64,000 nt of DNA from positions 73,067 to 137,066 of the forward strand of contig CAKOOC010000001.1 of the NCBI GenBank assembly GCA_934098375.1, written 5' to 3'. The notes beneath the pieces were generated by a model. It worked only from the letters and a program-made list of their open reading frames with translations. It was not told the origin of the DNA and ran no database searches. This DNA is from an uncultured Bacilli bacterium. Lineage in GTDB: Bacteria > Bacillota_I > Bacilli_A > RF39 > UBA660. A program made the translations under genes and the position numbers. This document shows positions 41,142 to 50,498 of the stretch, in pieces (position 1 is the first letter of the stretch; each line of letters starts with the position of its first letter).

Positions 41142-42738
41142 TTTAACAATAGAGGATTTAGAAAAGAGATATCCCAGAAGAAATTTAGATAAAAATGCAG
41201 AGGTTTGCCGATTTGCGCCGAGTCCAACAGGAAGAATGCATATGGGAAATTTATTTGCTGCTTTTATACCAGAAGTTTTTGCTCACCAATCAAATGGAGT
41301 ATTTATTTTAAGAATTGAAGATACCGATGCAAAAAGAGCTATAGAAAATGGGGTTCAATTAATTCAAGATGATTTTAATGCTTATAATTATGTAGTAAAT
41401 GAAGGGCCAAACATTGGTGGTGAATATGGACCGTATATTCAAACGGAAAGAACAGAAATATATCATGCTGTAGCAAAGTATTTAGTTTCAATTGGTAGAG
41501 CATATCCATGTTTTTGCTCTGAAGATGATTTAAATGCGATGAGAGAAAAACAGGAACATCGTAAGGAAAGAATAGGGTACTATGGTTATTATGCAAAATG
41601 TCGAAATTTAACCATAGAAGAAGTAAAGGCCCATTTAGATAAAGGTGATAAATGGGTATTAAGGTTAAAATCAATGGGAGATTTTAATAAAAAAATTATC
41701 TTTAAAGATTTAGTTAAAGGAACAATCGAACTTCCGGAAAATGATATTGATCAAGTACTAATTAAATCGGATGGTATTCCTCCTTATGCTTTTGCACATG
41801 TATGTGATGATCATTTTATGAGAGTTACAACAGTAACTAGAGATGATTCTTATATTTCATCAGTACCATATCATCTTGAATTATGGAATGCATGTGGCTT
41901 TGAACTTCCAAAATTTGCGCATCTTTTACCAGTAAATAAAAAAGATGGAGATATTATTAGAAAGATTAGTAAAAGAAAAGACCCAGAAGCGGCAGTATCT
42001 TTTTATCATGAAAGAGGAATTCCTGCTAATGCAATAAAATTATATTTTGCAACAATATTAAATTCTAATTTTGAAGGATGGCTTTTACAAAATCCAGATA
42101 AATCATATCGTGATTTTACATTTACATTTAACAAGATGAGTACAAGTGGTGGCCCTATATTTGATTTAGAAAAACTTTTAAATATTTCTAAAAATTATTT
42201 AAGTAAATTAAGCGCTAAAGAAGTATTTGATGGCTTAGACGCATGGAGTAAAGAATTTGATGAACCATTTAATAAATTAATAAATGAATATAAGGATTAT
42301 ACGATAAAAGTTTTAAATATTGAAAGAGAACAGAAAAAACCACGTAAGGATTTTGCGGCATTTAATGAAATAAAAAATGGTATATGGTATATGTATGATG
42401 AATTATTTGATGATGCTAAGGTTCTTTTTAATGTTAATAATTTAGAAGAAATTAAAAATGTTATTAACCTTTATGTAAATAAATACTTTGATATAAATGA
42501 TGATAAAGAGACATGGTTTAATAAAATTAAAGAATTATCTACTGAATGTGGATATACTACTGATATGAAAGCGTATAAAGAAAATCCGGCAAATTTTAAA
42601 GGTAGCGTTGCAGATATTTCTAATATGATTAGAGTAAGTTTAACTTCCAAAACTACAACTCCAGATTTATATGAAATTATAAATTTATTAGGAAAAGACA
42701 GAACAATTTGTCGTTTAAATAAAATTGTGAATATGTAG
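41098..42738 (+). CDS. gltX: Glutamyl-tRNA synthetase
   Basis: A class I synthetase of 546 residues charging tRNA-Glu (and, in lineages without GlnRS, tRNA-Gln). Seen: RFAPSPTGRMHMGNLFAAF (HIGH motif as HMGN), ILRIEDTDAKRA, the zinc-like knuckle PCFCSEDDL...YAKC, VTTVTRDDSYISSVPYHLELW, and KISKRKDPEA (KMSKS motif as KISKR). The helical anticodon-binding domain is at the C-terminus. GGAGGT nine bases before ATG 41098 fixes the start within the upstream gene. The TAG stop lies in the loop of a hairpin (42727-42747) followed by a T-rich stretch. Confidence 0.95.
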   Translation: MDYKKLAEMLYPNVSLTIEDLEKRYPRRNLDKNAEVCRFAPSPTGRMHMGNLFAAFIPEVFAHQSNGVFILRIEDTDAKRAIENGVQLIQDDFNAYNYVVNEGPNIGGEYGPYIQTERTEIYHAVAKYLVSIGRAYPCFCSEDDLNAMREKQEHRKERIGYYGYYAKCRNLTIEEVKAHLDKGDKWVLRLKSMGDFNKKIIFKDLVKGTIELPENDIDQVLIKSDGIPPYAFAHVCDDHFMRVTTVTRDDSYISSVPYHLELWNACGFELPKFAHLLPVNKKDGDIIRKISKRKDPEAAVSFYHERGIPANAIKLYFATILNSNFEGWLLQNPDKSYRDFTFTFNKMSTSGGPIFDLEKLLNISKNYLSKLSAKEVFDGLDAWSKEFDEPFNKLINEYKDYTIKVLNIEREQKKPRKDFAAFNEIKNGIWYMYDELFDDAKVLFNVNNLEEIKNVINLYVNKYFDINDDKETWFNKIKELSTECGYTTDMKAYKENPANFKGSVADISNMIRVSLTSKTTTPDLYEIINLLGKDRTICRLNKIVNM

Positions 42739-42756
42739 GGTATTCACTTTTATTTT
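42727..42756 (+). terminator. gltX terminator spanning its stop codon
   Basis: GTGAATA/TATTCAC with the TAG stop in the loop, followed by TTTTATTTT. The right arm also supplies the -35 of the next promoter. Confidence 0.6.
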
Positions 42757-42771
42757 GGTTTGTGTTATAGT
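42743..42771 (+). promoter_or_regulatory. Promoter of sigma-like gene
   Basis: TTCACT (42743-42748), 17-nt spacer, TATAGT (42766-42771). The predicted start is near 42778, giving a ~20-nt leader consisting mainly of TTTTTGGGGGGTTTT. Confidence 0.65.
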
Positions 42772-42797
42772 ACGATTAATTCTTTTTGGGGGGTTTT

Positions 42798-43406
42798 ATG
42801 ATAAAAGATTTAATTGAGGAAAAAGATACTAACATTAGCGCGAGAAATGAATTAGTATTACACTATAGTTATTTAGTAGATAATGTAATTAATAAATACT
42901 TTAAAATGGCATCTTTAGAAGCTGATGATGTTAGAAGTATTGGGATAGAGGCTTTAATAAGAGCTATAGATTCTTATAAAATAACCGGCGAAAATCCACA
43001 TCAATATTTTATTAGACATTGTAATGATAATATTTTTTATGCTGTAAGTCATGCTTTAGAAGCCCATGAAAGTAGAATAAAGCATTATGGATCTCGTTTT
43101 GAGGATACTATGTTAGTAGAGTATGGTAGCTTTGAGGAAATTATTGATAAAATTGCTTTTTCAGAGTTGTCAGTAAAATATATAGAGGAACTTAGTTCTT
43201 ATGATAAAAATATTTTGAAATTATATTTTGGTATAGGAACAAAAAGGTGTACTGATAAGGAAATCGCGGAAATGTTCGGCATTTCTAGATGTGTAATATC
43301 TAAGAGAAGAGCTAAAATTATTAATGCTTTATGTAAAAGGTTAATGCAAGATAATATGTCTTTAGAAGAAAAAAGATTTCAATTGCAAAAAAATGTTGAC
43401 TTTTAG
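42798..43406 (+). CDS. Sigma-70-family-like regulator (regions 2 and 4)
   Basis: About 202 residues. Region 2-like segment: NELVLHYSYLVDNVINKYFKMASLEADDVRSIGIEALIRAIDSYKITGENPHQYFIRHCNDNIFYAV. Region 4 helix-turn-helix: LSSYDKNILKLYFGIGTKRCTDKEIAEMFGISRCVISKRRAKIINALCKRL. Region 3 is short or absent, as in alternative sigma factors of the SigH/SigF type or phage-like sigma relatives. The ribosome binding site is an unusual G6 run directly before TTTT-ATG 42798. The message has a short leader that can pair with sRNA-2. Its last codons overlap the -35 of the rplM promoter. Target promoters unknown. Confidence 0.8.
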   Translation: MIKDLIEEKDTNISARNELVLHYSYLVDNVINKYFKMASLEADDVRSIGIEALIRAIDSYKITGENPHQYFIRHCNDNIFYAVSHALEAHESRIKHYGSRFEDTMLVEYGSFEEIIDKIAFSELSVKYIEELSSYDKNILKLYFGIGTKRCTDKEIAEMFGISRCVISKRRAKIINALCKRLMQDNMSLEEKRFQLQKNVDF

Positions 43407-43424
43407 GGACGTTTTTCATATAAT
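43396..43424 (+). promoter_or_regulatory. rplM-rpsI promoter
   Basis: TTGACT (43396-43401), exact 17-nt spacer, TATAAT (43419-43424). The -35 overlaps the stop codon of the sigma-like gene. Confidence 0.85.
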
Positions 43425-43450
43425 TCATATTGGTACATTTTGATTTGTTG

Positions 43451-43485
43451 TTTTACTTAGAAAACTGGGAATTTAATAAGTAAAA
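43451..43485 (+). promoter_or_regulatory. Candidate L13 autoregulatory leader hairpin
   Basis: TTTTACTT/AAGTAAAA encloses a 19-nt region with internal AAA/TTT pairing. It sits in the 5' leader of rplM-rpsI, ending nine bases before the AAAGGA site. Firmicute rplM messages carry an L13-binding leader in this place; the match is positional, not by sequence. Confidence 0.4.
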
Positions 43486-43507
43486 TGATAATGAAAGGAA
43501 AATATTT

Positions 43508-43939
43508 ATGAAAACATTTATGCAAACAAAAGAAACTGTTGAACGTAAGTGGTATGTAATTGATGCAGAAAATAAACCTTTAGGTAGAGTTGCTACTAAA
43601 GCGGCTACTATTTTAAGAGGAAAGAATAAAGCAACATTTACACCTCATATTGATTGTGGAGATTATGTAATTATCATTAATGCTGATAAGGTTAAATTAA
43701 CTGGTAATAAGATTAATGATAAAATGTATTATGATCATTCTGGATTCCCTGGTGGATTAAGAGAAAGAAACGCTAAAACTATGATAGAAAGTTATCCAAC
43801 TGAAATGGTAGAAAGAGCTGTTAAAGGTATGCTTCCAAAAGGACCTTTAGGTAGACAATGCTTTAGAAAGTTATTTGTTTATGCTGGTAGTGAACATAAC
43901 CATGCTGCTCAAAAACCTGAAGTGATAAGTGCTATTTAG
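43508..43939 (+). CDS. rplM: Large-subunit ribosomal protein L13
   Basis: 143 residues, normal length. Typical segments: [116 protein letters not shown]13 is an early assembly protein of the 50S subunit and represses its own operon. First gene of the universal rplM-rpsI pair, eight bases before rpsI. In many Firmicutes this pair follows ecfA-ecfA'-ecfT-truA; here truA lies 15 kb away, so the cluster has been split. Confidence 0.98.
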   Translation: MKTFMQTKETVERKWYVIDAENKPLGRVATKAATILRGKNKATFTPHIDCGDYVIIINADKVKLTGNKINDKMYYDHSGFPGGLRERNAKTMIESYPTEMVERAVKGMLPKGPLGRQCFRKLFVYAGSEHNHAAQKPEVISAI

Positions 43940-43947
43940 GAGGATTT

Positions 43948-44364
43948 ATGAAGAAAAATGAATTTACTGCTACAGGCAGAAGAAAACGTTCTGTTGCTCA
44001 AGTAAGATTAATGCCAGGAAAAGGTAATATTACTGTAAATGGCAAAGATATTAATGAATATTTAAATTCAGAAAATTTAGTAATGGACGTAAAACAACCT
44101 TTAGTATTAACAAAAAATGAAAATACATTTGATGTTATTGTTAAAGTAGTTGGTGGTGGATTTTCTGGACAAGCTGGAGCAATTAGACTTGCAATAGCTA
44201 AAGCATTATCATTATATGATGCTGATGCTGATCAAACTAGAGATGATGCTTATCATAAAGTATTAAAAGATAATGGTTTCTTAACTCGTGACCCAAGAAT
44301 TAAAGAACGTAAAAAATATGGTCTTAAAAAGGCTCGTAGAGCACCACAATTTAGTAAACGTTAA
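43948..44364 (+). CDS. rpsI: Small-subunit ribosomal protein S9
   Basis: 138 residues. Typical: [52 protein letters not shown], and the basic C-terminal tail [27 protein letters not shown] that reaches the P-site tRNA. TAGGAGG precedes the ATG, overlapping the rplM stop region. A strong terminator follows. Confidence 0.98.
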   Translation: MKKNEFTATGRRKRSVAQVRLMPGKGNITVNGKDINEYLNSENLVMDVKQPLVLTKNENTFDVIVKVVGGGFSGQAGAIRLAIAKALSLYDADADQTRDDAYHKVLKDNGFLTRDPRIKERKKYGLKKARRAPQFSKR

Positions 44365-44382
44365 TATTTTTCAGGTGTTGCT

Positions 44383-44415
44383 AATCCTAGGAATGAAAGT
44401 TTCTGGGATTTTTTC
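44383..44415 (+). terminator. rplM-rpsI terminator
   Basis: AATCCTAGGA/TTCTGGGATT (G-U pairs), loop ATGAAAGT, T6 then C and more T. Confidence 0.85.
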
Positions 44416-44465
44416 TTGCTTTAATAAAATAAATAATGTAATATATTTATGATTTGGAGGACTTT

Positions 44466-45791
44466 ATGAATGACATTTACAAATTTTTAAAATCGTTAGA
44501 TATTTATGAAGATGATAAAGTTGTTTTAGCATGTTCTTATGGCCCGGACTCTATGGCACTTTTAGATATTTTAATAAAATTAAATTTTGATGTGATAGTA
44601 GCTCATGTTAATCATAAATTACGTAAGGAATCAGATAAAGAATGTGAAGATTTAGCGAAATATTGTAAAGAAAGAAATATTATTTTTGAAACAACTACAA
44701 TAGATGAATATCCTAAAGGAAATACAGAAGCATATGCTAGAACTTTTAGATATAATTACTTTAAGGAAATTATGGCAAGATATAATGCTAAATATTTATT
44801 TACAGCTCATCATGGTGATGATTTAATTGAAACCGTATTAATGCGAATTTCGAGAGGTGCTTCACTTTCTGGTTATGCGGGATTTAGACTTATAACAGAA
44901 CAAGAAAATTATAAAATTGCAAGACCTCTTATCTATTTAACAAAAGAAGAAATATTAAATTATAATAAAGAAAATAATATTCCTTATGCAATAGATGAAA
45001 CTAACAATACAGATGATTATACTAGAAATAAGTATCGCCATAAAATTTTACCACTTTTAAAAGAAATAAATCCAAAAATTCATAATAAATTCATAAAGTT
45101 TAGTAATAATATAACTGAGTGCTCGGATTATATAAATCGAACAGTTAATGAAGTGTTTAAAAATATCTATGTTGATAACCATGTTGATTTAAACAATTTT
45201 TATTTGCTAGATAATTATATTCAAAAAAAATTACTAGAAAAGATATTACTTAATATTTATAAAAATGAAATTAATAAAATTAGTGAAATTCATGTTAGTT
45301 TGATTTTAGATTTAATTTACAGTCCTAAAGTAAATAGTATTATTAATTTACCTGGAAATATACTGGTTGCTAAATTTTATAATATGCTTATTTTTGATTA
45401 TAAGGAAAATATAAATGAGTATGACTATAAAATGGAAAATGAAACGATTATAAATGGGGGAATAATAAAATTTATAGATGAATGTGATATTTTAAAAAGT
45501 AATTATGTTTTAAGATTAAACAAAAAAAATGTAAAATGGCCACTTCATGTTAGAAGTCGCAAAGTAGGTGATAAAATAGCACTTAAAAATGGTACTAAAA
45601 AAGTAGGAGAGATATTAAGTGAGGCAAAAATAATGAAATCAGAAAGAGATATTTATCCAATTGTGTGCGATGATGCTGATAATATTTTGTGGATACCGGG
45701 CGTAAAAAAAAGTAAATATGATAGAAATTATAATGATGATTATGATATAATAGTAAAGTACATTAAAAAAGGAGATCGAAATGAAAAATAA
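44466..45791 (+). CDS. tilS: tRNA(Ile)-lysidine synthase with variant PP-loop
   Basis: TilS attaches lysine to C34 of tRNA-Ile(CAU), which switches it to read AUA; essential. About 441 residues: N-type ATP pyrophosphatase domain (VVLACSYGPDSMALLDIL, AHVNHKLRKESDKECEDLAKYC, FTAHHGDDLIETVLMRISRGASLSGYAGF) and a C-terminal lysidine synthase domain (LHVRSRKVGDKIAL...TKKVGEILSEAKI). The PP-loop, normally S-G-G-x-D-S, reads Ser24-Tyr-Gly-Pro-Asp-Ser29. ATG 44466 follows TTGGAGGA. The stop overlaps the ftsH start by 11 bases; the tilS-ftsH order is common in Firmicutes (hpt is absent here). Confidence 0.92.
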   Translation: MNDIYKFLKSLDIYEDDKVVLACSYGPDSMALLDILIKLNFDVIVAHVNHKLRKESDKECEDLAKYCKERNIIFETTTIDEYPKGNTEAYARTFRYNYFKEIMARYNAKYLFTAHHGDDLIETVLMRISRGASLSGYAGFRLITEQENYKIARPLIYLTKEEILNYNKENNIPYAIDETNNTDDYTRNKYRHKILPLLKEINPKIHNKFIKFSNNITECSDYINRTVNEVFKNIYVDNHVDLNNFYLLDNYIQKKLLEKILLNIYKNEINKISEIHVSLILDLIYSPKVNSIINLPGNILVAKFYNMLIFDYKENINEYDYKMENETIINGGIIKFIDECDILKSNYVLRLNKKNVKWPLHVRSRKVGDKIALKNGTKKVGEILSEAKIMKSERDIYPIVCDDADNILWIPGVKKSKYDRNYNDDYDIIVKYIKKGDRNEK

Positions 45792-47709
45792 AAATAATTT
45801 TGCTAAGCAAACAATGCCTTATATACTATTATTTATGGTAATAATGGGGATTATGCTTTTTTATGATTTATCAAAATATACTGTTCATAATTTAACTTAT
45901 GATAAATTTATGAGTAATTTGTCAGATGGAACAGTTGAGAAAATTGAAATTACACCAAAGAGCAAGGCTGGTGTTTATGAAATTACAGGAACTTTAGATG
46001 GCTATGATAAGAATGAATCATTTAAGGTTAATACACCACTTTCTGAAGCGGTTTTGGAAAAAGTAATTAAATATACTGATGAATCTAATATAGAAGTTAA
46101 AACAAATGAAAATCCTGAAAATAGTAGTTTAGTAACAGTACTTGTAAATATTGTTCCATCTATTTTATTAATTGGGGCGGTTTTATGGTTATTTAATAAG
46201 ATAAGTGGCAGCAATAAAAATAGTATGGATTTTGGAAGAAGCAAGGCTAAATTAAATGAAGAAGCTAAAGCACATTTTAGTGATGTTGCCGGATTAGTTG
46301 AGGAAAAAGAAGAAGTTGCAGAATTAATTGATTTCTTAAAAAATCCAAAGAAATTTCAAAAATTAGGAGCTAGAATTCCTAAAGGCGTTTTATTAGTAGG
46401 GCCTCCAGGAACTGGTAAAACATTACTTGCTAAGGCAGTAGCAGGAGAGGCTAATGTACCATTTTATTATATTAGTGGATCTGACTTCGTAGAATTATTT
46501 GTTGGTGTTGGTGCTTCTCGTGTTAGAGATATGTTTAAACAAGCAAAGCAAAGCGCACCATGTTTAATTTTTATAGATGAAATAGATGCTGTTGGTCGTC
46601 AAAGAGGAACAGGATTAGGTGGCGGACATGATGAAAGAGAACAAACACTTAATCAACTTTTAACCGAAATGGACGGTTTTGGTGCTAACGAAGGAATTAT
46701 AATAATAGCAGCAACAAATAGACCAGATGTTTTAGACCCAGCGTTATTAAGACCGGGAAGATTTGATAGACAGGTTACAGTAAGTTTGCCAGATCAAAAA
46801 GAAAGAGAAGCAATTTTAAAAGTTCATGCTAAAAATAAGATTTTTGATAAAAGTGTAAATTTAGAAAATATTTCTAAAAGAACACCAGGATTTAGTGGTG
46901 CAGATTTAGAAAATCTATTAAATGAAGCGGCTTTACTTGCCGTTAGAAAGAATTTGCCATCTATAACAATGGCAGAAATTGATGAAGCAACTGACAGAGT
47001 TTTAATGGGACCTGCTAAAGTTAGCCGTACTATTACAGAAAAAGAAAAGAGATTAATTGCGATTCATGAATCAGGACATGCAGTTATTGGCCTAAAATTA
47101 AGAGATGCTGATGAAGTGCATAAAATTACTATTATACCTAGAGGTGTAGCGGGTGGATATACAATGATGCTTCCTAAAGAAGAGAAAATATCTATCTTAA
47201 CTAAAGATGAATTACTTGCTCAGATTACAGGATTGTTAGGTGGCCGAGTTAGTGAAGAACTATATAACGGAGAAATTTCTACTGGAGCATCTGATGATTT
47301 TAGTAGAGCAACAAAAATTGCTAGAGCCATGGTTACTGAATATGGTATGAGTGATTTAGGACCAGTACAACTTGAACATAAAAGTGAAGGCGTATTCTTA
47401 GGTAGAGATTACAATAAGAGTCAAAACTTTAGTGATGCCGTAGCGTTAGAAATAGATCAAGAAGTAAGAAAAATAATTGGTGAATGCTATAAAAAGGCAA
47501 CTAAAATTTTAAAAGAAAATAAAGATTTAGTAATGCTTTTAACTAATACTTTAGTAGAAAAAGAAACAATTACTAAAGAAGAAATTGATGAATTAGTTAC
47601 AACGGGAAAACTAAGTGATAAACATGATGTAGATAGTAACTTAAATGATGCAAAAGTTGAAACTAAAGATAAAAAAGAAAAGAAGAAAATAGAAGATTCT
47701 ACAAAATAG
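45781..47709 (+). CDS. ftsH: ATP-dependent zinc metalloprotease FtsH
   Basis: 642 residues, normal length. Two membrane helices (about residues 12-30 and 118-137) flank a short extracytoplasmic domain. AAA domain: [37 protein letters not shown], second region of homology [21 protein letters not shown], pore motif [10 protein letters not shown]. The zinc protease site is HESGH ([12 protein letters not shown]), with the distal Asp in GGRVSEEL...[11 protein letters not shown]. FtsH degrades damaged membrane proteins and specific regulators. GGAG precedes the ATG inside the tilS 3' end. Stop lies in a terminator hairpin. Confidence 0.97.
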   Translation: MKNKNNFAKQTMPYILLFMVIMGIMLFYDLSKYTVHNLTYDKFMSNLSDGTVEKIEITPKSKAGVYEITGTLDGYDKNESFKVNTPLSEAVLEKVIKYTDESNIEVKTNENPENSSLVTVLVNIVPSILLIGAVLWLFNKISGSNKNSMDFGRSKAKLNEEAKAHFSDVAGLVEEKEEVAELIDFLKNPKKFQKLGARIPKGVLLVGPPGTGKTLLAKAVAGEANVPFYYISGSDFVELFVGVGASRVRDMFKQAKQSAPCLIFIDEIDAVGRQRGTGLGGGHDEREQTLNQLLTEMDGFGANEGIIIIAATNRPDVLDPALLRPGRFDRQVTVSLPDQKEREAILKVHAKNKIFDKSVNLENISKRTPGFSGADLENLLNEAALLAVRKNLPSITMAEIDEATDRVLMGPAKVSRTITEKEKRLIAIHESGHAVIGLKLRDADEVHKITIIPRGVAGGYTMMLPKEEKISILTKDELLAQITGLLGGRVSEELYNGEISTGASDDFSRATKIARAMVTEYGMSDLGPVQLEHKSEGVFLGRDYNKSQNFSDAVALEIDQEVRKIIGECYKKATKILKENKDLVMLLTNTLVEKETITKEEIDELVTTGKLSDKHDVDSNLNDAKVETKDKKEKKKIEDSTK

Positions 47710-47720
47710 AATCTTTTATT
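47694..47720 (+). terminator. ftsH terminator overlapping its stop codon
   Basis: AGATTCT/AGAATCT with ACAAAAT loop; the TAG stop is at the loop-stem boundary; TTTTATT follows. Confidence 0.7.
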
Positions 47721-47776
47721 ATGGTATATTGTGTGATAAAATTATATTTAGACCATGGTAGTTATAAATGTTTATT

Positions 47777-47805
47777 TAGACAATTATAAATAACTATGTT
47801 AAAAT
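47777..47805 (+). promoter_or_regulatory. parA operon promoter
   Basis: TAGACA (47777-47782), 17-nt spacer, TAAAAT (47800-47805). Confidence 0.6.
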
Positions 47806-47833
47806 ATATTTTAGGTAGAAGGCAGTGGTAAAA

Positions 47834-48622
47834 ATGACAAAAGTAATATCTTTAGTAAATCAAAAAGGTGGTGTTGGTAAAACAACTACAAGTATAAATT
47901 TGGCTGCTTCATTAGGTAAATTAGGCAAAAAGTCTCTTTTAATAGATTTGGATCCTCAGGGTAACTGTACTACTGGTTTGGGTGTAAATAAGGGAGATGT
48001 AAAATATAGCATTTATGATGTTTTAAATGGTACATGTGAAGCAAAAAAAGCCATTGTAAAAACAGGATTTACTGCGCTTTCTATAATTCCGGCGACAATA
48101 AATTTAGCAGGATTAGATTTTGAACTTATGGAAAAAGGTTATCAAAATGCTGCATTTAAGAAAAATGAACAATTAAGAGATGCACTTGCAGAAATAAAAG
48201 ATAATTATGATTATATTATTATAGATTGTCCTCCTTCATTAGGGCTTCTTACAACAAATGCGTTGGTAGCAAGTGACTCTGTTATTATTCCGGTTCAATG
48301 TGAATTTTTTGCCTTAGAGGGTATTACACAACTTTTAAATACAATTATTATGACTCAAACTAGATTAAATCCAAATTTAAAAATAGAAGGTGTATTATTA
48401 ACTTTATTAGATTCTAGAACTAATTTAGGTTTAGAAGTTGTTGAGGAAGTAAGAAAGTTTTTTAAAGATAAAGTTTTTAACACTATTATTCCAAGATTAA
48501 TTAGATTGGTAGAAGCGCCAAGTCATGGAGAACCCATTAATGAATATGACCCAACTAGTAGAGCAGCGGAGGCTTATACTAATCTTGCTAAGGAGGTTAT
48601 AGAGAGAAATGGAAACCAATAA
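47834..48622 (+). CDS. parA: Chromosome-partitioning ATPase ParA/Soj
   Basis: 262 residues. Deviant Walker A KGGVGKTTTSINLAASL near the N-terminus, switch I-like DLDPQGNCTTGLG, Walker B YIIIDCPPSLGLLTTNAL. No N-terminal DNA-binding extension, so it is the chromosomal Soj type. ATG 47834 rather than the upstream GTG, because the family begins right at this Met (MTKVISLVNQKGG). With ParB it drives segregation of the origin region; in Firmicutes it also modulates DnaA. Overlaps parB by 14 bases. Head of a compact parA-parB-mscS-DUF951-abgT string. Confidence 0.96.
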   Translation: MTKVISLVNQKGGVGKTTTSINLAASLGKLGKKSLLIDLDPQGNCTTGLGVNKGDVKYSIYDVLNGTCEAKKAIVKTGFTALSIIPATINLAGLDFELMEKGYQNAAFKKNEQLRDALAEIKDNYDYIIIDCPPSLGLLTTNALVASDSVIIPVQCEFFALEGITQLLNTIIMTQTRLNPNLKIEGVLLTLLDSRTNLGLEVVEEVRKFFKDKVFNTIIPRLIRLVEAPSHGEPINEYDPTSRAAEAYTNLAKEVIERNGNQ

Positions 48623-49505
48623 TAAAAGAAAGGCGCTAGGAAAGGGTTTAGAACAACTATTTAATAGTGAACCGATGAGTTTTGATACATTTGAACAAGA
48701 AATTGTTAATGAAACTAAAGAAAAAGATATTTTAGAAATTCTCATTAGTGAGATTCGTCCTAATCCTTATCAACCAAGAACATATTTTGATCCAGAAGCT
48801 TTGCAAGAACTTGCAGAGTCTATTCGTTTGCATGGAATTATTGAACCAATTATAGTTAAAAAAAGTATTCATGGTTATGAATTAGTAGCAGGGGAAAGAA
48901 GGACTAAAGCGGCAAAAATTGCTGGAAAAGAAACTATACCGGCTATAATAAAAGAGTTTTCTGATCAAGAAATGATGGATATTGCTATTTTAGAAAATAT
49001 TCAAAGAGAAGATTTGACACCAGTAGAACTTGCAGAAGGATTTCAAAAATATATTGAAAATAGTGGCTTAACTCAAGAAGAAGTAGCAGTAAGATTTGGT
49101 AAAAGTCGTTCTTATGTTACCAATTTATTAGGACTTTTAACCCTTCCAAAACAGGTTAGAGAAATGATAAACAAAAAAGAATTAAGTGCTAGTCATGCTA
49201 GAGTTTTATCAAAAATTGATGATAGGGATTTAATTATTACTTTGGCTAATCAAGTTGTTAAAGACGGTTTATCAGTTCGTGAATTAGAAAAACTTTGTAC
49301 AATGGGAACTTTACCAAAGAGAAAACCTATTAATAGAGTTAGAATAAGACCAATTGTTTATAATAGTTATGAAAATACGCTTAGAGATAAATTAGGATGT
49401 AAAGTTCAAGTAAGTAAAGATAAAATAACAATTCCTTTTGATAGTGATGGAGATTTGGCTAGAATTTTTGAGATACTAAATATAGATTTGGAAGATGAGT
49501 ATTAA
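48609..49505 (+). CDS. parB: Chromosome-partitioning protein ParB/Spo0J
   Basis: 298 residues. ParB CTPase domain: ISEIRPNPYQPRTYFDPEALQELAESIRLHGIIEPIIV and the GERRTKAAKIAG box (CTP-binding GxRR), then ENIQREDLTPVELAEGF, the helix-turn-helix LTQEEVAVRFGKSRSYVTNLLGLLTLPKQVREMI, and a C-terminal dimer domain. It loads at parS sites and spreads as a sliding clamp. No canonical parS sequence was spotted in this window. The stop (TAATG) overlaps the start of the mscS gene. Confidence 0.96.
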   Translation: METNNKRKALGKGLEQLFNSEPMSFDTFEQEIVNETKEKDILEILISEIRPNPYQPRTYFDPEALQELAESIRLHGIIEPIIVKKSIHGYELVAGERRTKAAKIAGKETIPAIIKEFSDQEMMDIAILENIQREDLTPVELAEGFQKYIENSGLTQEEVAVRFGKSRSYVTNLLGLLTLPKQVREMINKKELSASHARVLSKIDDRDLIITLANQVVKDGLSVRELEKLCTMGTLPKRKPINRVRIRPIVYNSYENTLRDKLGCKVQVSKDKITIPFDSDGDLARIFEILNIDLEDEY

Positions 49506-50323
49506 TGGAATTATTTGACAAAATTATTAAAATAATTAAATCTCCTAAATTTTATGGACCGGTTTTAATTATAATTATTTCTTTAATAATTTATAATATG
49601 GTGTCAGGTTTTATAAATAAAATAACAATTAAAGGAAAAACAGAATTAGAAAAGAAAAAAAGAAAAACTTTAGTGCTTCTTTTTACAAATATTTTTAAAT
49701 ATATTATTGTTTTAATTGATGCTTTGATGGTTTTAGATATTTTTGGAGTAAATACGACATCTATTTTGGCTGGTTTAGGAATTGCAGGAGTGGTTATTGG
49801 TTTAGCACTTCAGGATGCTTTAAAAGATATTATAAGTGGTATCAATATTATAATGGATAACTATTATATGGTCGGAGATTTAGTAAAATATGGTGATTTT
49901 ACGGGCTATATTGAATCTTTAGGATTAAAAAGTACAAAGATTACGGGATTTAATAATGATACTTTAACTGTTGCTAATAGAAATATTGATAAAATAATTA
50001 ATCTAAGTCAGAAGAAAGCGATTATTTATTTATCTATTCCCACGGCCTATGAAAGTAAATTTGAAAAATGTGAAAAAGCTATTAATAAGGCATTAGATGA
50101 AATTAAAAAGTTTGATTATGTAGTATCTAATGAAACTAAATTTTTAGGTATTAATGAACTTGCATCTTCATCAGTAAATTATTATGTGCAAATAAAATGT
50201 GATACAAAGATGCAGTATGCATGTAAAAGAGCATTTTTAAAATTAATTAAAGAACAATATGAAAAGGATAATATAAAAATACCATACAATCAGATTGAGG
50301 TGCATCATGGCTCAGATATATAA
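49505..50323 (+). CDS. mscS: Small-conductance mechanosensitive channel, MscS family
   Basis: 272 residues. Three N-terminal membrane helices; pore helix VNTTSILAGLGIAGVVIGLALQDALKDIISGINIIMDNYYMVGDLV with the Gly/Ala packing typical of MscS, then the beta domain GDFTGYIESLGLKSTKITGFNNDTLTVANRNIDKIINLS and an alpha/beta C-terminus. It releases solutes on hypo-osmotic shock. It starts on the parB stop and overlaps the DUF951 gene. The parB-mscS-DUF951 order is common in low-GC Firmicutes. Confidence 0.93.
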   Translation: MELFDKIIKIIKSPKFYGPVLIIIISLIIYNMVSGFINKITIKGKTELEKKKRKTLVLLFTNIFKYIIVLIDALMVLDIFGVNTTSILAGLGIAGVVIGLALQDALKDIISGINIIMDNYYMVGDLVKYGDFTGYIESLGLKSTKITGFNNDTLTVANRNIDKIINLSQKKAIIYLSIPTAYESKFEKCEKAINKALDEIKKFDYVVSNETKFLGINELASSSVNYYVQIKCDTKMQYACKRAFLKLIKEQYEKDNIKIPYNQIEVHHGSDI

Positions 50324-50498
50324 TATAAATGATAGAGTAATAATGAAAAAACCACATGCGTGTGGTACTAATGAATGGATTATAACTAGAGTTGGGGTTG
50401 ATATCAAAATAAAATGTGTAAATTGCAATCGAGAAATAATGCTTGATAGACTAGAATTTGAAAAAAAATTGAGGAGAATTATAAATGAAAAGGATTAA
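50307..50498 (+). CDS. DUF951-family small protein
   Basis: About 63 residues: MAQIYNINDRVIMKKPHACGTNEWIITRVGVDIKIKCVNCNREIMLDRLEFEKKLRRII. The DUF951 signature is the MKKPHPCG-x-N-x-W stretch and C-x-x-C (CVNC), together possibly a zinc-binding three-Cys site. Function unknown; conserved beside parB/mscS in Firmicutes. ATG 50307 follows TGAGG within the mscS 3' end; the 3' end overlaps abgT by 14 bases. Confidence 0.9.
   Translation: MAQIYNINDRVIMKKPHACGTNEWIITRVGVDIKIKCVNCNREIMLDRLEFEKKLRRIINEKD

Noticed and set aside
47834..49505. Origin-proximal region with parS next to parAB
   Set aside because: No TGTTTCACGTGAAACA-like sequence, DnaA-box cluster or dnaA/rnpA/rpmH genes were seen. A CACGTG near 23295 lies inside a coding region and does not match parS on its flanks.
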